NCBI RefSeq assembly: GCF_900111985.1
Contig: NZ_FOKI01000010.1
Location: 62,001-126,000 of the forward strand
Source of the DNA: Clostridium frigidicarnis
GTDB lineage: Bacteria; Bacillota; Clostridia; Clostridiales; Clostridiaceae
Reading direction: 5' to 3'
DNA: 64,000 nucleotides
This document shows, in pieces, positions 26,994 through 37,917 of this stretch. The notes below the pieces were generated by a model that was not told the DNA's origin, ran no database searches, and saw nothing but the letters and a program-made list of their open reading frames with translations. The position numbers and the translations under genes are program-made. The number at the start of each line of letters is the position of its first letter. The stretch's first letter is position 1.

Positions 26994-27584
26994 TTAATGC
27001 TCCTCCTCTTTTATCCCTTGTAATATAAATATTGGATTGTTTGAAATCATCATATATGTATGCTCTCTATTTTTACTTATATTAGCCAAAGTTATATCAA
27101 CCTTATAGTTTAGTCCATTTAATACTTCAATAGCTTTATATGCATTATCTAATGTGATAAAATTTAAAACTATTGTACCTTTGTCCTTTAAAAGTCTATG
27201 ACAACAGTGAATTATTTCATCTAAATCTCCACCACTTCCGCCTATAAATATACTATCAAACCACTCTAAGAACTTTTCACTTTTTATAAAACCATTAAGA
27301 AAACCTATGGCATCACCTTGCAAAAATTCAACATTATTACATTTGAATTTATCTAAATTCCTTAATGTAGTATCTATAGCATCTTCATCTCTTTCTATTG
27401 AATAAACAATTCCTTCATTGCAAAATTTAGAACTTTGTACTGTCATACTTCCTGTTCCAGATCCTATATCTAGAACTTTAGAATCCCTTTGCAAATTAAG
27501 TTTTGCAATAGAAAGAATTCTTATATCTTCTTTTGTCATTGGACACTTTCCTCTTATAAATTCTTCATCTTTTATAAACATCAA
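26994..27584 (-). CDS. cbiT: CbiT, cobalt-precorrin-6B C15-methyltransferase (decarboxylating)
   Basis: This 196-aa Rossmann-type SAM methyltransferase has the CbiT pattern: IRGKCPMTKEDIR at the N-terminus (about 10-22), motif I VLDIGSGTGSMT (about 39-50) and FIGGSGGDLDEI. It overlaps cbiE by 4 nt. The two are often fused as CobL in aerobes, and here they act as a pair at C15/C5. Confidence 0.94.
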   Translation of the reverse strand: MMFIKDEEFIRGKCPMTKEDIRILSIAKLNLQRDSKVLDIGSGTGSMTVQSSKFCNEGIVYSIERDEDAIDTTLRNLDKFKCNNVEFLQGDAIGFLNGFIKSEKFLEWFDSIFIGGSGGDLDEIIHCCHRLLKDKGTIVLNFITLDNAYKAIEVLNGLNYKVDITLANISKNREHTYMMISNNPIFILQGIKEEEH

Positions 27585-28186
27585 TCTTCCACCTCTACTA
27601 TCATAATACTAAGGAAAGAATACTTATTTTCTTTAATATCCCTTGGATTTCCTACAGTTATTTTTTCATCACTATAAGATAAATTCTCCCCTACAATTAC
27701 TTTACAATTTATATTTTCTTTATCTAATTTCTCGCAAAGAAAATTTGGTGTATTTTCATTATCTGTAAGCCAAATTGATACTTTATTGTTTTTTACACAT
27801 TCTATGAATTTAGCTTCTCTTCCATGAAGACTTCCTAAAAAACCATCATTCCAACTACATGCCATTTTACATGTTAAATACTGAAATGAACTTATTCCTG
27901 GAATAACTTCTATATTTCCTTGGTAATTATTCTTTATATAATTTGTTATTCCATAAAAGGTAGGGTCTCCAGATGCAATAATGCTGATATTAATATTTTT
28001 CTTTTCTTCTATTATTGATAGTATTTCTTTTAGTGACTTAACTTTTATACTATTACAGTTTAAAAATTCTATAGACTCAACTGCTCTTGAAAATCCTATT
28101 ACATAATCGCTATTATTTAAAACACTTATAGCTTTAGGTAATATATAATCTCTATTTCCTGGTCCTATCCCAACAATATTAACCAT
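27581..28186 (-). CDS. cbiE: CbiE, cobalt-precorrin-7 C5-methyltransferase
   Basis: This 201-aa tetrapyrrole methylase has IVGIGPGN (3-10), IIASGDPTFYGI (about 69-80) and PGISSFQYL. It carries out the C5 methylation that complements CbiT. The 4-nt overlap with cbiT suggests coupled synthesis. Upstream, 28187-28271 holds a fragment of the family-2 repeat between cbiE and cbiD. Confidence 0.93.
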   Translation of the reverse strand: MVNIVGIGPGNRDYILPKAISVLNNSDYVIGFSRAVESIEFLNCNSIKVKSLKEILSIIEEKKNINISIIASGDPTFYGITNYIKNNYQGNIEVIPGISSFQYLTCKMACSWNDGFLGSLHGREAKFIECVKNNKVSIWLTDNENTPNFLCEKLDKENINCKVIVGENLSYSDEKITVGNPRDIKENKYSFLSIMIVEVED

Positions 28187-28189
28187 AAC

Positions 28190-28268
28190 AATTCACCTAT
28201 CCTCAAAATCTTCCTAAGAAAATTTCATCATTAACTTGCCACTTGTCACTCAAAAAATTTGTAACTTA
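28190..28268. repeat. Family-2 repeat fragment inside the cob operon
   Basis: CTTCCTAAGAAAATTTCATC and a CTTGCCACTTGTCACTC word match the family-2 repeat. The fragment fills the only sizeable spacer (85 nt) between cbiD and cbiE, without disrupting either gene. Confidence 0.55.
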
Positions 28269-28271
28269 CTT

Positions 28272-29351
28272 TTAAACTAATGTACATAATATCTTAGGGT
28301 CTGTTGATCCATAATACATAATCACACTTGCACTAAGCTCCTTGTAAGCTCTAAGTTCTATTCTCTCCTTGATTTTAGTGCCTATATTTTCGTATAACTG
28401 TTTATACCCATGGCCTAAAAGCTTAACAGCGCCTTCTGTTGTTTTTTCTTTCAGTACCTTTTCTATAAGCTCTCTATCATATCCTAAAAGTGTAAGTTCT
28501 AAAGCTAAAACTTCTAATCTTACATCACATACTTTACTATGGGTATTAAAACATCCAAAGGCTATTTTGCTCATCTTTCCTATATGCCCAACTATTTTTA
28601 TTGACTTTACCCCTTCTCCAATACATGTATCTAAAGCAAACCCAACATAATTTGAGATTACAACTATATTATCTTCCTTATAGCCTAGTGTTTTACATAA
28701 ATTCTCTCCCATATTTCCAAAAACCAGTATTAAGTTTTTATAATTTAATGCTTTCTGTTTTATTTCTATAGCTATAGATTCTTTGATTGCATCTTCAGAC
28801 ATAGGATAAACAATTCCTGAAGTTCCCAGTATTGATATTCCTCCAACTATATTAAGTCTTGGATTAAATGTTTTCTTAGCAATTTCTTCTCCTCTAGGAA
28901 CAAAAATGGTTATTTTAGCATCCTTTCCTCTAGGAGTAACCCTTTTAACTTCCTCTTCTATCATAAGTCGTGGCACTGGATTTATAGCCGGCTCTCCTTT
29001 TTTTATATATAGGCCTTCCCCCATAACTGTTCCAACACCCTTACCACCTTGGAGTATATATCCATTACATGATATTTCTGCTCTTGCCCATATTTCTAAT
29101 CCATGGGTTGCATCAATATCATCTCCTCCATCTTTTATAATGCAGCACTCCACATAATTTTCTGCTCTTTTGATATTTTTTATTGGTATTGTTAATTTTA
29201 TCCCTTTAGGTGTATCTATAGTTATTTCTTTTAGTTCTTCGTCATTAAATAACATATAGGTGCTTGCTTTTGCTGCTGCTGTAGCACATGAACCTGTTGT
29301 GTATCCACATCTTAACTTTTTTCCATTGCTATTTACATATAGATCTAACAT
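28272..29351 (-). CDS. cbiD: CbiD, cobalt-precorrin-5B C1-methyltransferase
   Basis: This 359-aa protein catalyses C1 methylation in the anaerobic route and is the marker enzyme of that route. Family features seen are [17 protein letters not shown] (about 13-29), [11 protein letters not shown], a [10 protein letters not shown] loop, [12 protein letters not shown] and [13 protein letters not shown]. It starts 16 nt after cbiC. Confidence 0.96.
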   Translation of the reverse strand: MLDLYVNSNGKKLRCGYTTGSCATAAAKASTYMLFNDEELKEITIDTPKGIKLTIPIKNIKRAENYVECCIIKDGGDDIDATHGLEIWARAEISCNGYILQGGKGVGTVMGEGLYIKKGEPAINPVPRLMIEEEVKRVTPRGKDAKITIFVPRGEEIAKKTFNPRLNIVGGISILGTSGIVYPMSEDAIKESIAIEIKQKALNYKNLILVFGNMGENLCKTLGYKEDNIVVISNYVGFALDTCIGEGVKSIKIVGHIGKMSKIAFGCFNTHSKVCDVRLEVLALELTLLGYDRELIEKVLKEKTTEGAVKLLGHGYKQLYENIGTKIKERIELRAYKELSASVIMYYGSTDPKILCTLV

Positions 29352-29367
29352 ATTTTTATTACCTTTA

Positions 29368-29991
29368 TTATCTTTCTACAACCATATACATAAGAGCATT
29401 TATTATAGAAGCTGCTACTGTACTTCCACCTTTTCTTCCTCTAATAGTTATATGTGGTATATCTAATTTTTCTAATTTTCTCTTACTCTCTTCAGCTCCA
29501 ACAAATCCTACTGGTACACCTACTATAAGACCTGGATTTGCTTTATTTTCATCCATAAGCTCCATTAATCTAAATAAAGCTGTTGGTGCATTTCCAAATA
29601 CAAATATCTCTACTTTATCTTCTACAGCCTTCTCAACTCCAGCCATTGAGCGTGTTATACCTCTCTCTTTAGCTATTTTGTGAACATCATCTAAATCAAC
29701 AAAACATTTTACATTACAATTTAATTTTTTTAATGCTCTTTTATTTATTCCTGATAATGCCATATTAGTATCAGTATATATTGTTACTCCTTTTTTTAAT
29801 AAGTTCTTACCTACTTCTATTGCATTATTATTTATTTTAACTAAGTCTTTATACTCAAAATCTGCTGTAGTGTGTATAACTCTCTTTATAATTTGCAGTT
29901 CCTCATCATTAAAATTATGAGGCCCCATTTCCTTACCTATAATTTCAAAACTTCCTTTTTCTATATCCATTGGTACCTTTACATAATTCAT
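29368..29991 (-). CDS. cbiC: CbiC, cobalt-precorrin-8 methylmutase
   Basis: This 207-aa protein moves the C11 methyl to C12, giving cobyrinic acid. The marker [11 protein letters not shown] holds the catalytic His (about H45). [11 protein letters not shown] and [12 protein letters not shown] near the C-terminus are typical. The gene starts 3 nt after the cbiA stop. Confidence 0.95.
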   Translation of the reverse strand: MNYVKVPMDIEKGSFEIIGKEMGPHNFNDEELQIIKRVIHTTADFEYKDLVKINNNAIEVGKNLLKKGVTIYTDTNMALSGINKRALKKLNCNVKCFVDLDDVHKIAKERGITRSMAGVEKAVEDKVEIFVFGNAPTALFRLMELMDENKANPGLIVGVPVGFVGAEESKRKLEKLDIPHITIRGRKGGSTVAASIINALMYMVVER

Positions 29992-29994
29992 TAT

Positions 29995-31311
29995 TTACTC
30001 CCCCTTAACACCAACTAGTGCTTTTATAAAATCTATATTTCCGAAAAAATGTATATGAGGATATCCAGCTAATGTATTATTTTTATAATATCCACATGTC
30101 CAATTAATTTTATCACCATTATAACCTTGCTTTTCCACTGAATATACTTTGTTTTCACACAACTCAACCATTGATTTGTGGAATTCATGACAATTTATGT
30201 TGATAACTTTTTCACTTTGTTTATAATTTTCCATATTTACAGCAGCATATCCAAATCTATTTAATCTTTTTGTCATAAAAGATCTTCCTTTTAGAAATCC
30301 AACCATATTAAAGCCATCTATTTCTTCTGTTAGATACATAAGTCCACCACACTCTGCATAACACTTCAAACCATTTTCCAATGCATTTTTTATGCTGTTT
30401 CTCATTGAAATATTATTTTGCAGTTTTTCCTTAAATACTTCTGGATAACCTCCACCTAAGTAAAGAAAATCTATATCCACTGGTATTTTTTCATCATTTA
30501 ATGGACTGAAATATTGAATCTCTCCAAGTTCTTCTAAAAGTTCTATGTTTTCTTTATAATAAAACCTAAATGCCTCATCATAAGCTACAGCCGTTTTAAG
30601 TCCAATACTTTTTAGATGGAATTTATCACTACAGTATTTAAACTCTTTTAAGCTTTCTATAATGGAATCCAAATCAACTGTTTTTTCAATAAGATTGCTA
30701 CAAAGTTCTATTTTTCCAATCAAATCGTCAACTTCTACACTCTGTACTAGTCCTAAATGCCTGCTTTCAAGTTTAAGATCTTCATTTTTTTCCAAATAAC
30801 CTAAAACTCTAATATCACAATTCATTTCTATTGCAGCTTTTAATAATGTATAATACTTTTCACTTACTCCATTTAAAACAACACCTACTATATTGGCATT
30901 TCTAAAATTTTTTAATCCATTAAGTTCAGCACATAATGTAACACTTTGAGCCTTAGGAGTTATAACTAGTACTATTGGCATATTATCTAATGTTTTTGAC
31001 AAATGGTATGTTGAATAGCTAGTATCTATCCCTTTCCCATCATATAATCCCATTACACCTTCAATTACTCCAATATCACCTTTTCCTCTTGAATAACTGG
31101 ATTTTACACCTTCTTCTCCCATTAAAAATAAATCTAAGTTTCTAGAAGTTTTTCCTGTTATCTCACTATGAAATGCTGTGTCTATATAATCCGGACCAAC
31201 CTTATATCCTTGGACATCATATCCCCTTTTTTTCAAAGCCATCATTAATCCTAATGTAAATGTGGTTTTCCCTCCCCCACTTCCATTAGAGGCTATAACC
31301 AAAGATTTCAT
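29995..31311 (-). CDS. cbiA: CbiA, cobyrinate a,c-diamide synthase
   Basis: This 438-aa glutamine-dependent amidotransferase has an N-terminal ATP-binding domain with P-loop SNGSGGGKTTFT (9-20), GPDYIDTAFH and EGVMGLYDG. The C-terminal class I glutaminase domain has the nucleophile Cys in YAECGGLMYL and a late HIHFFGN His. It amidates the a and c side chains of cobyrinic acid. Length is normal for a CbiA. Confidence 0.95.
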   Translation of the reverse strand: MKSLVIASNGSGGGKTTFTLGLMMALKKRGYDVQGYKVGPDYIDTAFHSEITGKTSRNLDLFLMGEEGVKSSYSRGKGDIGVIEGVMGLYDGKGIDTSYSTYHLSKTLDNMPIVLVITPKAQSVTLCAELNGLKNFRNANIVGVVLNGVSEKYYTLLKAAIEMNCDIRVLGYLEKNEDLKLESRHLGLVQSVEVDDLIGKIELCSNLIEKTVDLDSIIESLKEFKYCSDKFHLKSIGLKTAVAYDEAFRFYYKENIELLEELGEIQYFSPLNDEKIPVDIDFLYLGGGYPEVFKEKLQNNISMRNSIKNALENGLKCYAECGGLMYLTEEIDGFNMVGFLKGRSFMTKRLNRFGYAAVNMENYKQSEKVININCHEFHKSMVELCENKVYSVEKQGYNGDKINWTCGYYKNNTLAGYPHIHFFGNIDFIKALVGVKGE

Positions 31312-31336
31312 ATAGAAAACCTCCTTAATATTAAAA

Positions 31337-32413
31337 CTATTTAAAAGCCTTTAGCGTATTTATTAAGTTATCATTTAATTCCCTATTCTTAATAGCAAAC
31401 CTTACATATTCATTGTTTAAACCTATGAAATTATTTGCTCGCCTTATTACTATCCCATTTTTAAAGCAATAGCTATAAAGTTCCTCACAATCACATGTTT
31501 TCAGCTTACATAATATATAATTACTATGTGTTATGTAAACTTTCCTAATTATATTTATGTTATTTAATTCCTTAAGCATATATTCTTTTTCTTCCCTTAT
31601 CCATGCTTTAGAATTATTTATGTATTCTTCATCTATAAGAGCATATTTCACACATAATTCTGCAAAAGAATTTATATTCCAAGGATTTTGATTCTCATTC
31701 ATATATTTAATCACTTCATCATTAAATGTAATTCCATATCCAAATCTAATTCCTGGAACTGCAAAAAATTTAGTTAGCGCACGTATTATTATTAAACTTC
31801 TATATTTTTTTAAATAATTTATTACAGTGGCATTTTCTTCTGCAAATTCTATAAAAGCTTCATCTACTATAACTAACTTGTTTTTTTCCTCACATAAATC
31901 TAAAATTTCTTTAAATTTATCATTGTTTAAAATTCCGCCATTAGGGTTATTAGGATTTCCAAGTATTACTCCATCTGCTTTTTCCAATTTCAAAATTATA
32001 TCTTCATAGTCGTAATCCATGTTACTTAATAATGCAGAATTTATAATTTCACATCCCCACTTTTCACATGAAATAGAATATTCAGAAAAAGCAGGAGCAG
32101 GTATTACAACCTTTTTTAATCTTCTTATAGATAAATCTATAATCTCTGATGCACCATTACCTAATATCAAATTTTTATGTTCTAATGTTGTACCCCAATA
32201 TTTGTATAAATATTTTATTATATTATCTTTTAATTCCCTATATTTTATATCTGGATATCTTTCAACCATTTCAAAAGCTTCTTCTATATTTTCTTTAAAT
32301 CCACTTGGAACTCCTAATGGATTTATGTTTGAGCTAAAATCAATAAGTTTTTTTCCCTTTAATATTCCGTGTGTGTATATATCCCCACCATGTATAAACT
32401 CTTCATTACTCAT
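31337..32413 (-). CDS. cobD: CobD, threonine-phosphate decarboxylase
   Basis: This 358-aa class I/II PLP-dependent enzyme is close to histidinol-phosphate aminotransferase. It has DFSSNINPLGVP at the N-terminus, the GNGASEII phosphate loop, GNPNNPNGG and the PLP Lys in RALTKFFAVPGIRFGYG. Context (between cbiA and cbiB) identifies it as the decarboxylase making (R)-1-amino-2-propanol phosphate for the nucleotide loop, not HisC. Confidence 0.92.
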   Translation of the reverse strand: MSNEEFIHGGDIYTHGILKGKKLIDFSSNINPLGVPSGFKENIEEAFEMVERYPDIKYRELKDNIIKYLYKYWGTTLEHKNLILGNGASEIIDLSIRRLKKVVIPAPAFSEYSISCEKWGCEIINSALLSNMDYDYEDIILKLEKADGVILGNPNNPNGGILNNDKFKEILDLCEEKNKLVIVDEAFIEFAEENATVINYLKKYRSLIIIRALTKFFAVPGIRFGYGITFNDEVIKYMNENQNPWNINSFAELCVKYALIDEEYINNSKAWIREEKEYMLKELNNINIIRKVYITHSNYILCKLKTCDCEELYSYCFKNGIVIRRANNFIGLNNEYVRFAIKNRELNDNLINTLKAFK

Positions 32414-32442
32414 TAAATCACCTAATTTCTAAAATTATTTTG

Positions 32443-32487
32443 ATTTATCTCATAGCTACCACCCAAATGAAGATTCGTTCTATAAAT
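32443..32487. repeat. Short repeat family 3, copy 2
   Basis: Read on the minus strand it begins ATTTATAGAACGAAT, continues TTCATTTGGGTGG and ends TATGAGATAAAT. It matches 8386-8442 with a short deletion in the centre. The TAG is the stop codon of cbiB. Confidence 0.65.
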
Positions 32488-33436
32488 TAATTATTAATAA
32501 TAACGATATTGTATATACTATTAAAAATAAAATTTCTGTTCCATACATTAGTTTTATAGAATCATCTATATGAATATTATCTAATTCTACTATTTTATCT
32601 CCTATGGTTGGCTTCTTCATTACCTCTCCAAAATACACGTTTGTTCCTCCTAGCTGTACTCTTAATGCTCCTGCACAAGCACCTTCAGGATAAGCACAAT
32701 TAGGACTCTTATGGTTTTTTCTATCTCTTATCATTATTTTAAATGAATTAATTATATTTCCTCTTACTATTGGACTTACAAAACACATTAATGCTCCTGT
32801 GAGTCTGGCTGGTATAAAATTTAACACATCATCTATTTTTGCTGGGAAAAATCCTATATCCTTATATTTTTCATTCATATATCCTAACATTGAATCCATT
32901 GTATTTATACCTTTATACATCATTGCAAGAGGTGCTCCACCAATCATGGCATAAAACAATGGAGCTATAATTCCATCTGAAGCATTTTCGGCAATTGTTT
33001 CCACATCTGCTCTAATTATTTCATTCTTACTAAGCTGAGTAGTATCCCTGCCAACTATATATGAAAGCTTCACTCTTGCATCTTCTATATCATTTTTTTC
33101 TAGTGAATAATAAATTTTTTTTCCTTCAACATGCAGGCATTTAGCTGCTATAGTTGTCCACAAAATCAATATATTCACCAAATGATATACATAAGGAAAT
33201 GGTTTTAAAATTAACAGTAATACATATGGTATTGAAAATGTAAGTAAACATACAGTTATAACTATAAACAATCCATATTTTTTCAAATTATATTTATTAC
33301 TTATTTTTTCTCTTCCCTTATTCTCTAAAAACCTTATTAACTTTCCTATATAAATAACAGGATGAGGAAACCAATATGGATCTCCTATAATAAAATCTAA
33401 TATTGTTGCTATTATTAAATCTATAATAAAACCCAT
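32480..33436 (-). CDS. cbiB: CbiB, adenosylcobinamide-phosphate synthase
   Basis: This 318-aa integral membrane protein attaches the aminopropanol (phosphate) arm to cobyric acid. Seen are LDFIIGDPYWFPHPVIYIGK (about 13-32), SYIVGRDT, ETIAENASDGIIAPLFY and a periplasmic-side CAYPEGACAGAL. Its stop codon lies in a family-3 repeat, and it starts 32 nt after cbiP. Confidence 0.94.
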   Translation of the reverse strand: MGFIIDLIIATILDFIIGDPYWFPHPVIYIGKLIRFLENKGREKISNKYNLKKYGLFIVITVCLLTFSIPYVLLLILKPFPYVYHLVNILILWTTIAAKCLHVEGKKIYYSLEKNDIEDARVKLSYIVGRDTTQLSKNEIIRADVETIAENASDGIIAPLFYAMIGGAPLAMMYKGINTMDSMLGYMNEKYKDIGFFPAKIDDVLNFIPARLTGALMCFVSPIVRGNIINSFKIMIRDRKNHKSPNCAYPEGACAGALRVQLGGTNVYFGEVMKKPTIGDKIVELDNIHIDDSIKLMYGTEILFLIVYTISLLLIINL

Positions 33437-33468
33437 AGACTCTTCCCCTCCTTTGTTAATTTCTACTG

Positions 33469-34989
33469 TTATTGTTTAGGTTTAATCCCTATAATGTCAT
33501 ATATTTTATTCATATCTAAACTTTTTCTTACTATATCTGCAAGCTTATCAAGCTCTCCTTCTCTTAAAGCTTCATACCTTCCAGACTTCTTAAGGTCTAA
33601 TCCTTTATTGATTCTAAGTTTGTTCATTAATGCTTCCCTAAAGGATATTCCATCAAATATTCCATGTATATATGTCCCCATTACATTTCCTTTTTCATTT
33701 ATAGCTCCATCTTCCCATGTTCCAGCTTCACCATTTCTGCTTGTTATGTTAAATAGAGGCTTACCCTTTTCTCCGTATGTTGTAGTTCCCATATGAATTT
33801 CATATCCATATAAATCATCTTTTATTGTATCCATTGATAATTTTTCTGCACCATATGGAAGTAATTCTGCATTAACTCTTGTAGTTATTTTCTTCTTTTC
33901 AAAAACTGTATGAGCATCTAATATTCCTAGTCCCTCTGTTGTCTCACTCATACTTTCAACATTATGTGGATCATCTAATGTTTTTCCAAGCATTTGATAT
34001 CCTCCACAAATTCCAAGTACCATACCACCTTGTTTTTCATAATGCTTTATTTTATCCTCTAACCCACTTTCTCTTAAATAGTTTAAGTCTCCTATTGTGT
34101 TTTTACTTCCTGGTATAACTAGTAAGTCAGGATTCTTAAATTCATTTAGGCTAGTTATAAATCTTACAGATATATCTTCCTCTGCTTTAATAGCATCAAC
34201 ATCTGTAAAATTAGATATATGAGGTAACATAACTACAGCTACATCTATTTTATTTTTTATTTCTGTATTTATCTCTTCAACAGCACCATCCTCTTCTTCC
34301 AATTGAAGCCTAAAATGTGGAACTACTCCCAAATTAGGTACTTCTGTTCTTTCCTCAAGCATTTCTATTCCTGGAGTTAATATATCTATATCTCCTCTGA
34401 ATTTATTAATAATTGTTGCTTTTACTCTTTTTCTCTCATCATCACTAAAAAGTACCATTGTTCCAACTAATGATGCAAAAACCCCACCTTTGTCAATGTC
34501 TCCAACTATTACAACTGGCGCATCTACAAGTTCTGCCATTCCCATATTCACTATATCTCTATCTCTAAGATTTATTTCTGCTGGGCTACCTGCACCCTCC
34601 ATTACTATTACATCAAATTGTTTTTCAATTTTCTCAAATTCTTCTTTTAACATATTTGAAAATTTAGGTTTTAAATTATGATATTCTTTTGCAGAAGAAT
34701 TTGAATATACTTCGCCGTTTACTATTACCTGACAATTATGATCTGAAGATGGTTTTAAAAGTATTGGATTCATATATACTTGTGGTTCGATTCCTGCTGC
34801 ATATGCCTGAAGCACTTGAGCTCTGCCCATTTCTTTGCCATCCATTGTAATATACGAATTCAATGCCATGTTTTGAGATTTATATGGACATACACTTAAA
34901 CCATCTTGTTTAAATATTCTACATAGGGCTGCTACTAAAATACTTTTTCCAACATTTGATCCAGTTCCTTGTACCATTATTTTTGCCAT
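33469..34989 (-). CDS. cbiP: CbiP, cobyric acid synthase
   Basis: This ~506-aa glutamine-dependent amidotransferase amidates side chains b, d, e and g. It has the P-loop [14 protein letters not shown], the [10 protein letters not shown] motif, the [11 protein letters not shown] region and a glutaminase Cys in [12 protein letters not shown] place the start at the ATG at 34989, preceded by GAAGGGAG and lying 1 nt after the cbiK stop. The longer reading frame to 35046 would overlap cbiK by 56 nt and adds a non-conserved extension. Confidence 0.94.
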   Translation of the reverse strand: MAKIMVQGTGSNVGKSILVAALCRIFKQDGLSVCPYKSQNMALNSYITMDGKEMGRAQVLQAYAAGIEPQVYMNPILLKPSSDHNCQVIVNGEVYSNSSAKEYHNLKPKFSNMLKEEFEKIEKQFDVIVMEGAGSPAEINLRDRDIVNMGMAELVDAPVVIVGDIDKGGVFASLVGTMVLFSDDERKRVKATIINKFRGDIDILTPGIEMLEERTEVPNLGVVPHFRLQLEEEDGAVEEINTEIKNKIDVAVVMLPHISNFTDVDAIKAEEDISVRFITSLNEFKNPDLLVIPGSKNTIGDLNYLRESGLEDKIKHYEKQGGMVLGICGGYQMLGKTLDDPHNVESMSETTEGLGILDAHTVFEKKKITTRVNAELLPYGAEKLSMDTIKDDLYGYEIHMGTTTYGEKGKPLFNITSRNGEAGTWEDGAINEKGNVMGTYIHGIFDGISFREALMNKLRINKGLDLKKSGRYEALREGELDKLADIVRKSLDMNKIYDIIGIKPKQ

Positions 34990-34990
34990 A

Positions 34991-35818
34991 TTATATATCT
35001 CCCTTCTTAGTTTCACCTTCTCCAAGTATCTCTCCTTGGATAACATCTTTTATATGATCAACATATATATCTGCAAACTTATCTATTTCTCCAAGACCTT
35101 TTAATAATATATTTGCTTTTATACCTTCTTTTTCAAACATGGACTTCCATGAATCTTCCTCATCTGATGCCATATCATTTCTTGCATGATCTCCACAGAC
35201 AACCAATAATGGTATTAATGTTATTTCCTTTAAACCTCTTCTTCTAACTTTTTCTAAAACTTCCTTAAATCCTGGATACCCTTCTATTGTACCTATAAAT
35301 ACATTGTTATATCCCTGATTTTCAAGCACATATTGAAGGCATCCATATGAAGCATTACTTGGATGAGTTGTTCCATGTCCTAAAAAAACCGTTCCCTGTT
35401 CTCTTGGTAATATATCTTTTATAGATTGTATAAAAATAGAATAATCTTGTGGTAAATGTTCTATGCCTTGATAAAAAAATACCGGTCTACCTAGCTCAAT
35501 ATATTTAAACTTATCTCTAAATGCATTAACAACTTTTGTTACATAATTATATTCTTCACCAGCTATAAGATGTAACGGTTGAACTATAACTTTTTCAAAC
35601 TTTTCATTTTTCATATATTCTAAAGCTTCTTCTACATTGAATATATGAACTCCATCTCTATTCTTTACTTTTTTCAATATCATATGTGATGTAAATGCTC
35701 TTACAATTTCATATTCTTTAAAATTATCTCTTATTTTATTTTCTATATTCTCTATTGAATTTTTTAGTGCATCTGGGTAACTTGTCCCAAAACTTACTAC
35801 TAATATCCCCTGCTTCAT
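34991..35818 (-). CDS. cbiK: CbiK, sirohydrochlorin cobaltochelatase
   Basis: This 275-aa chelatase inserts Co2+ into sirohydrochlorin. It has [13 protein letters not shown] at the N-terminus and [12 protein letters not shown] (about 132-143), which carries the catalytic and metal-binding His. [13 protein letters not shown] supplies a further His. It has no signal peptide, so it is cytoplasmic. CbiK rather than CbiX is used, as in Salmonella and many clostridia. Confidence 0.94.
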   Translation of the reverse strand: MKQGILVVSFGTSYPDALKNSIENIENKIRDNFKEYEIVRAFTSHMILKKVKNRDGVHIFNVEEALEYMKNEKFEKVIVQPLHLIAGEEYNYVTKVVNAFRDKFKYIELGRPVFFYQGIEHLPQDYSIFIQSIKDILPREQGTVFLGHGTTHPSNASYGCLQYVLENQGYNNVFIGTIEGYPGFKEVLEKVRRRGLKEITLIPLLVVCGDHARNDMASDEEDSWKSMFEKEGIKANILLKGLGEIDKFADIYVDHIKDVIQGEILGEGETKKGDI

Positions 35819-35869
35819 TTTTTTATCTCCTTTAAAACATTTTAATAATTTTAAAATAATCTACATATT

Positions 35870-36691
35870 TTAGATTAAAAAGCTAGCACATAATACAAAT
35901 AAAATAATTTCTACTAATTCATTATTTGCACCTATTGTGTCTCCTGTATGGCCACCTATTCTAACCTTAGAAAATTTATTAAATGCAATTGTAATTATTA
36001 AAGCACTTGCCATTAATATAGCTACTGGCTTTATACCTAATAATAAATTTCCTACTAAGAACCCTATAGATATTGCTCCAATTAAATATGTTAAATTTGT
36101 ATTAGCTATATATAGATTTCCAGTACCCTTAGGTTTTGCTGGCTTTCCAATATAACATGCTAAAATAGTAAATGCCCTTGTTATACATGGCACAGCTATT
36201 ATGGAAACCTCTAAACCTTTTTCCCCTATAACTGATATAGCACTTATTCTTAAAATCATGTCAAATATTACAGCTAATACCCCAAAGGTACCAACTCTAC
36301 TATCTTTCATTATTTCAATAATTCTTTCTTCACCTTTAAAAGCAAAGAATCCATCACATGTATCACCTAATCCATCTATATGAAGCCCTCCTGTAACTAG
36401 TACTCCTGTTAAAACTGTAAATATTGCCACTATTTCAATTGGAATAATTGGCTTTAATATTATAAAAACTAAATATTGAATAAATCCTATTATTATTCCC
36501 ACTACTGGAAAATATAATGTACCGCTTTTAAAATTTTCTTTTTCACAACTTAAGCTTATCTTCAATGGTAATCTTGTTATAAATTGTAGTATCAGTAAAA
36601 AATTATTGAACGGATACTTCTTATTTCTTATTCCTCCTAGTACAAATATTAATGCTAATAAACAAATTTGTAGAATAACTATTGTTTCCAT
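35870..36691 (-). CDS. cobS: CobS, adenosylcobinamide-GDP ribazoletransferase (cobalamin synthase)
   Basis: This 273-aa multi-TM enzyme joins alpha-ribazole (phosphate) to AdoCbi-GDP. The conserved loops GGLHIDGLGDTCDGFF (about 101-116), IMKDSRVGTFG and the C-terminal GGHTGDTIGANNEL are present. It lies 12 nt from cobU. Confidence 0.95.
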   Translation of the reverse strand: METIVILQICLLALIFVLGGIRNKKYPFNNFLLILQFITRLPLKISLSCEKENFKSGTLYFPVVGIIIGFIQYLVFIILKPIIPIEIVAIFTVLTGVLVTGGLHIDGLGDTCDGFFAFKGEERIIEIMKDSRVGTFGVLAVIFDMILRISAISVIGEKGLEVSIIAVPCITRAFTILACYIGKPAKPKGTGNLYIANTNLTYLIGAISIGFLVGNLLLGIKPVAILMASALIITIAFNKFSKVRIGGHTGDTIGANNELVEIILFVLCASFLI

Positions 36692-36703
36692 TTATAAATT
36701 CTC

Positions 36704-37255
36704 CTATCCTTTAAGTTTTAAAGGGAGCCCACAACTTACCAAATATACTTCATCACTTAATTCTGCTATATGTTGGTTTACAAACCCTGCTATATCCCTA
36801 AATATTCTAGATAATTTGTATTCAGGTACTAATCCCCAACCTACTTCGTTTGTTACCATGATAATTTCTTTATCTTCATCCTTTACTTTATCTATTAGTT
36901 TTCTAAATTGAAGCTTTATATATTCACAAACTTCATCTATTTTTTCTTGTGATAAATTTTCGTAATCAGTATACTTTGAAAACATAATATTAGTTGTCAT
37001 AACAGTTACACAATCTAACAAAATATATTTTTCCGTGTAGTTAGAGATTTTTTCGTGTAAATCTTCATAACTTTCTAATGTCTCCCATTTATGATTTCTT
37101 CCTTTTCTATGTCTTTCTATCCTATCTTCCATTTCTTTATCTGTAACTATAGCAGTAGCAATATATAAAACATCATCTGTATGCTTTAAAAGTTTTTCAC
37201 TAAATGAACTTTTTCCACTTCTACTTCCTCCAGTTACTAACGTAATCTTTGACAT
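36704..37255 (-). CDS. cobU: CobU, adenosylcobinamide kinase / guanylyltransferase
   Basis: This 183-aa bifunctional enzyme has P-loop TGGSRSGKSSFSE (8-20), VLYIATA, the RHRKGRNHKWET guanylylation segment (His at about 49 or 54) and VTNEVGWGLVPE. It phosphorylates the aminopropanol arm and transfers GMP to it. Confidence 0.95.
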   Translation of the reverse strand: MSKITLVTGGSRSGKSSFSEKLLKHTDDVLYIATAIVTDKEMEDRIERHRKGRNHKWETLESYEDLHEKISNYTEKYILLDCVTVMTTNIMFSKYTDYENLSQEKIDEVCEYIKLQFRKLIDKVKDEDKEIIMVTNEVGWGLVPEYKLSRIFRDIAGFVNQHIAELSDEVYLVSCGLPLKLKG

Positions 37256-37329
37256 ATAGAATCCACCTCACCTTTGTTTAAACTTAATTCTTTTGTAATA
37301 AACTCTAATGTGCCTATATTTATAACATG

Positions 37330-37914
37330 TTAAACTAGTGGCACTATACTATCTATGTAAAAATAATTGTTTTCAAATTTAATCTTTGTTATATCACCAT
37401 TTTTTGATGCAAACTTCCAATAATAATCTAAATTACCATCTAATATGTAACAGTATATAGCTCTAATAACTCCTCCATGAGTTGTAATTATTATTCTTTC
37501 ATACTGTTTTTCTTTAAGTTCTTCCATAAAGTTTTTAACTCTTACATAAAAGTCATAGAAATTTTCACCAGAAGGGGGTGTAAATCCCTTCCAGTTACTC
37601 ATCCATTCATCATATTCTTCTTTAAATTCTTCATTTATTTCCTTAAAAGTTTTTCCTTCAAAACATCCAAAATCTCTTTCATTTAGTCTTGAATCAAGTA
37701 TTATATTTTTGTTATATCCTATTAATTCTAAAGTTTTTCTAGCTCTCAATTTTTCACTAGAATACATGGCATCAAATTTTATATTACTTAGTTTTTCTTT
37801 AAGAATTAATCCCTGATTGACCCCATTTTCATTTAAAATACAGTCTAATGATCCATAATAAGTTTTTCTTGAATTTTCTATGGTTTCACCATGTCTTACT
37901 AAGTAAATTTCCAT
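37330..37914 (-). CDS. cobC: CobC, alpha-ribazole-5'-phosphate phosphatase
   Basis: This 194-aa histidine phosphatase has the catalytic LVRHGET (5-11), the YSSEKLRARKTLEL segment, NERDFGCFEG and the second His in ITTHGGVIRA. In this operon it most probably dephosphorylates alpha-ribazole phosphate or adenosylcobalamin phosphate. The fold alone would also fit other phosphoglycerate-mutase-like phosphatases. Confidence 0.88.
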   Translation of the reverse strand: MEIYLVRHGETIENSRKTYYGSLDCILNENGVNQGLILKEKLSNIKFDAMYSSEKLRARKTLELIGYNKNIILDSRLNERDFGCFEGKTFKEINEEFKEEYDEWMSNWKGFTPPSGENFYDFYVRVKNFMEELKEKQYERIIITTHGGVIRAIYCYILDGNLDYYWKFASKNGDITKIKFENNYFYIDSIVPLV

Positions 37915-37917
37915 ATT

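Noticed and set aside
29288-29683. Plus-strand 131-aa ORF opposite cbiC/cbiD
   Set aside because: It overlaps two certain genes on the other strand and shows no recognisable domain or RBS.
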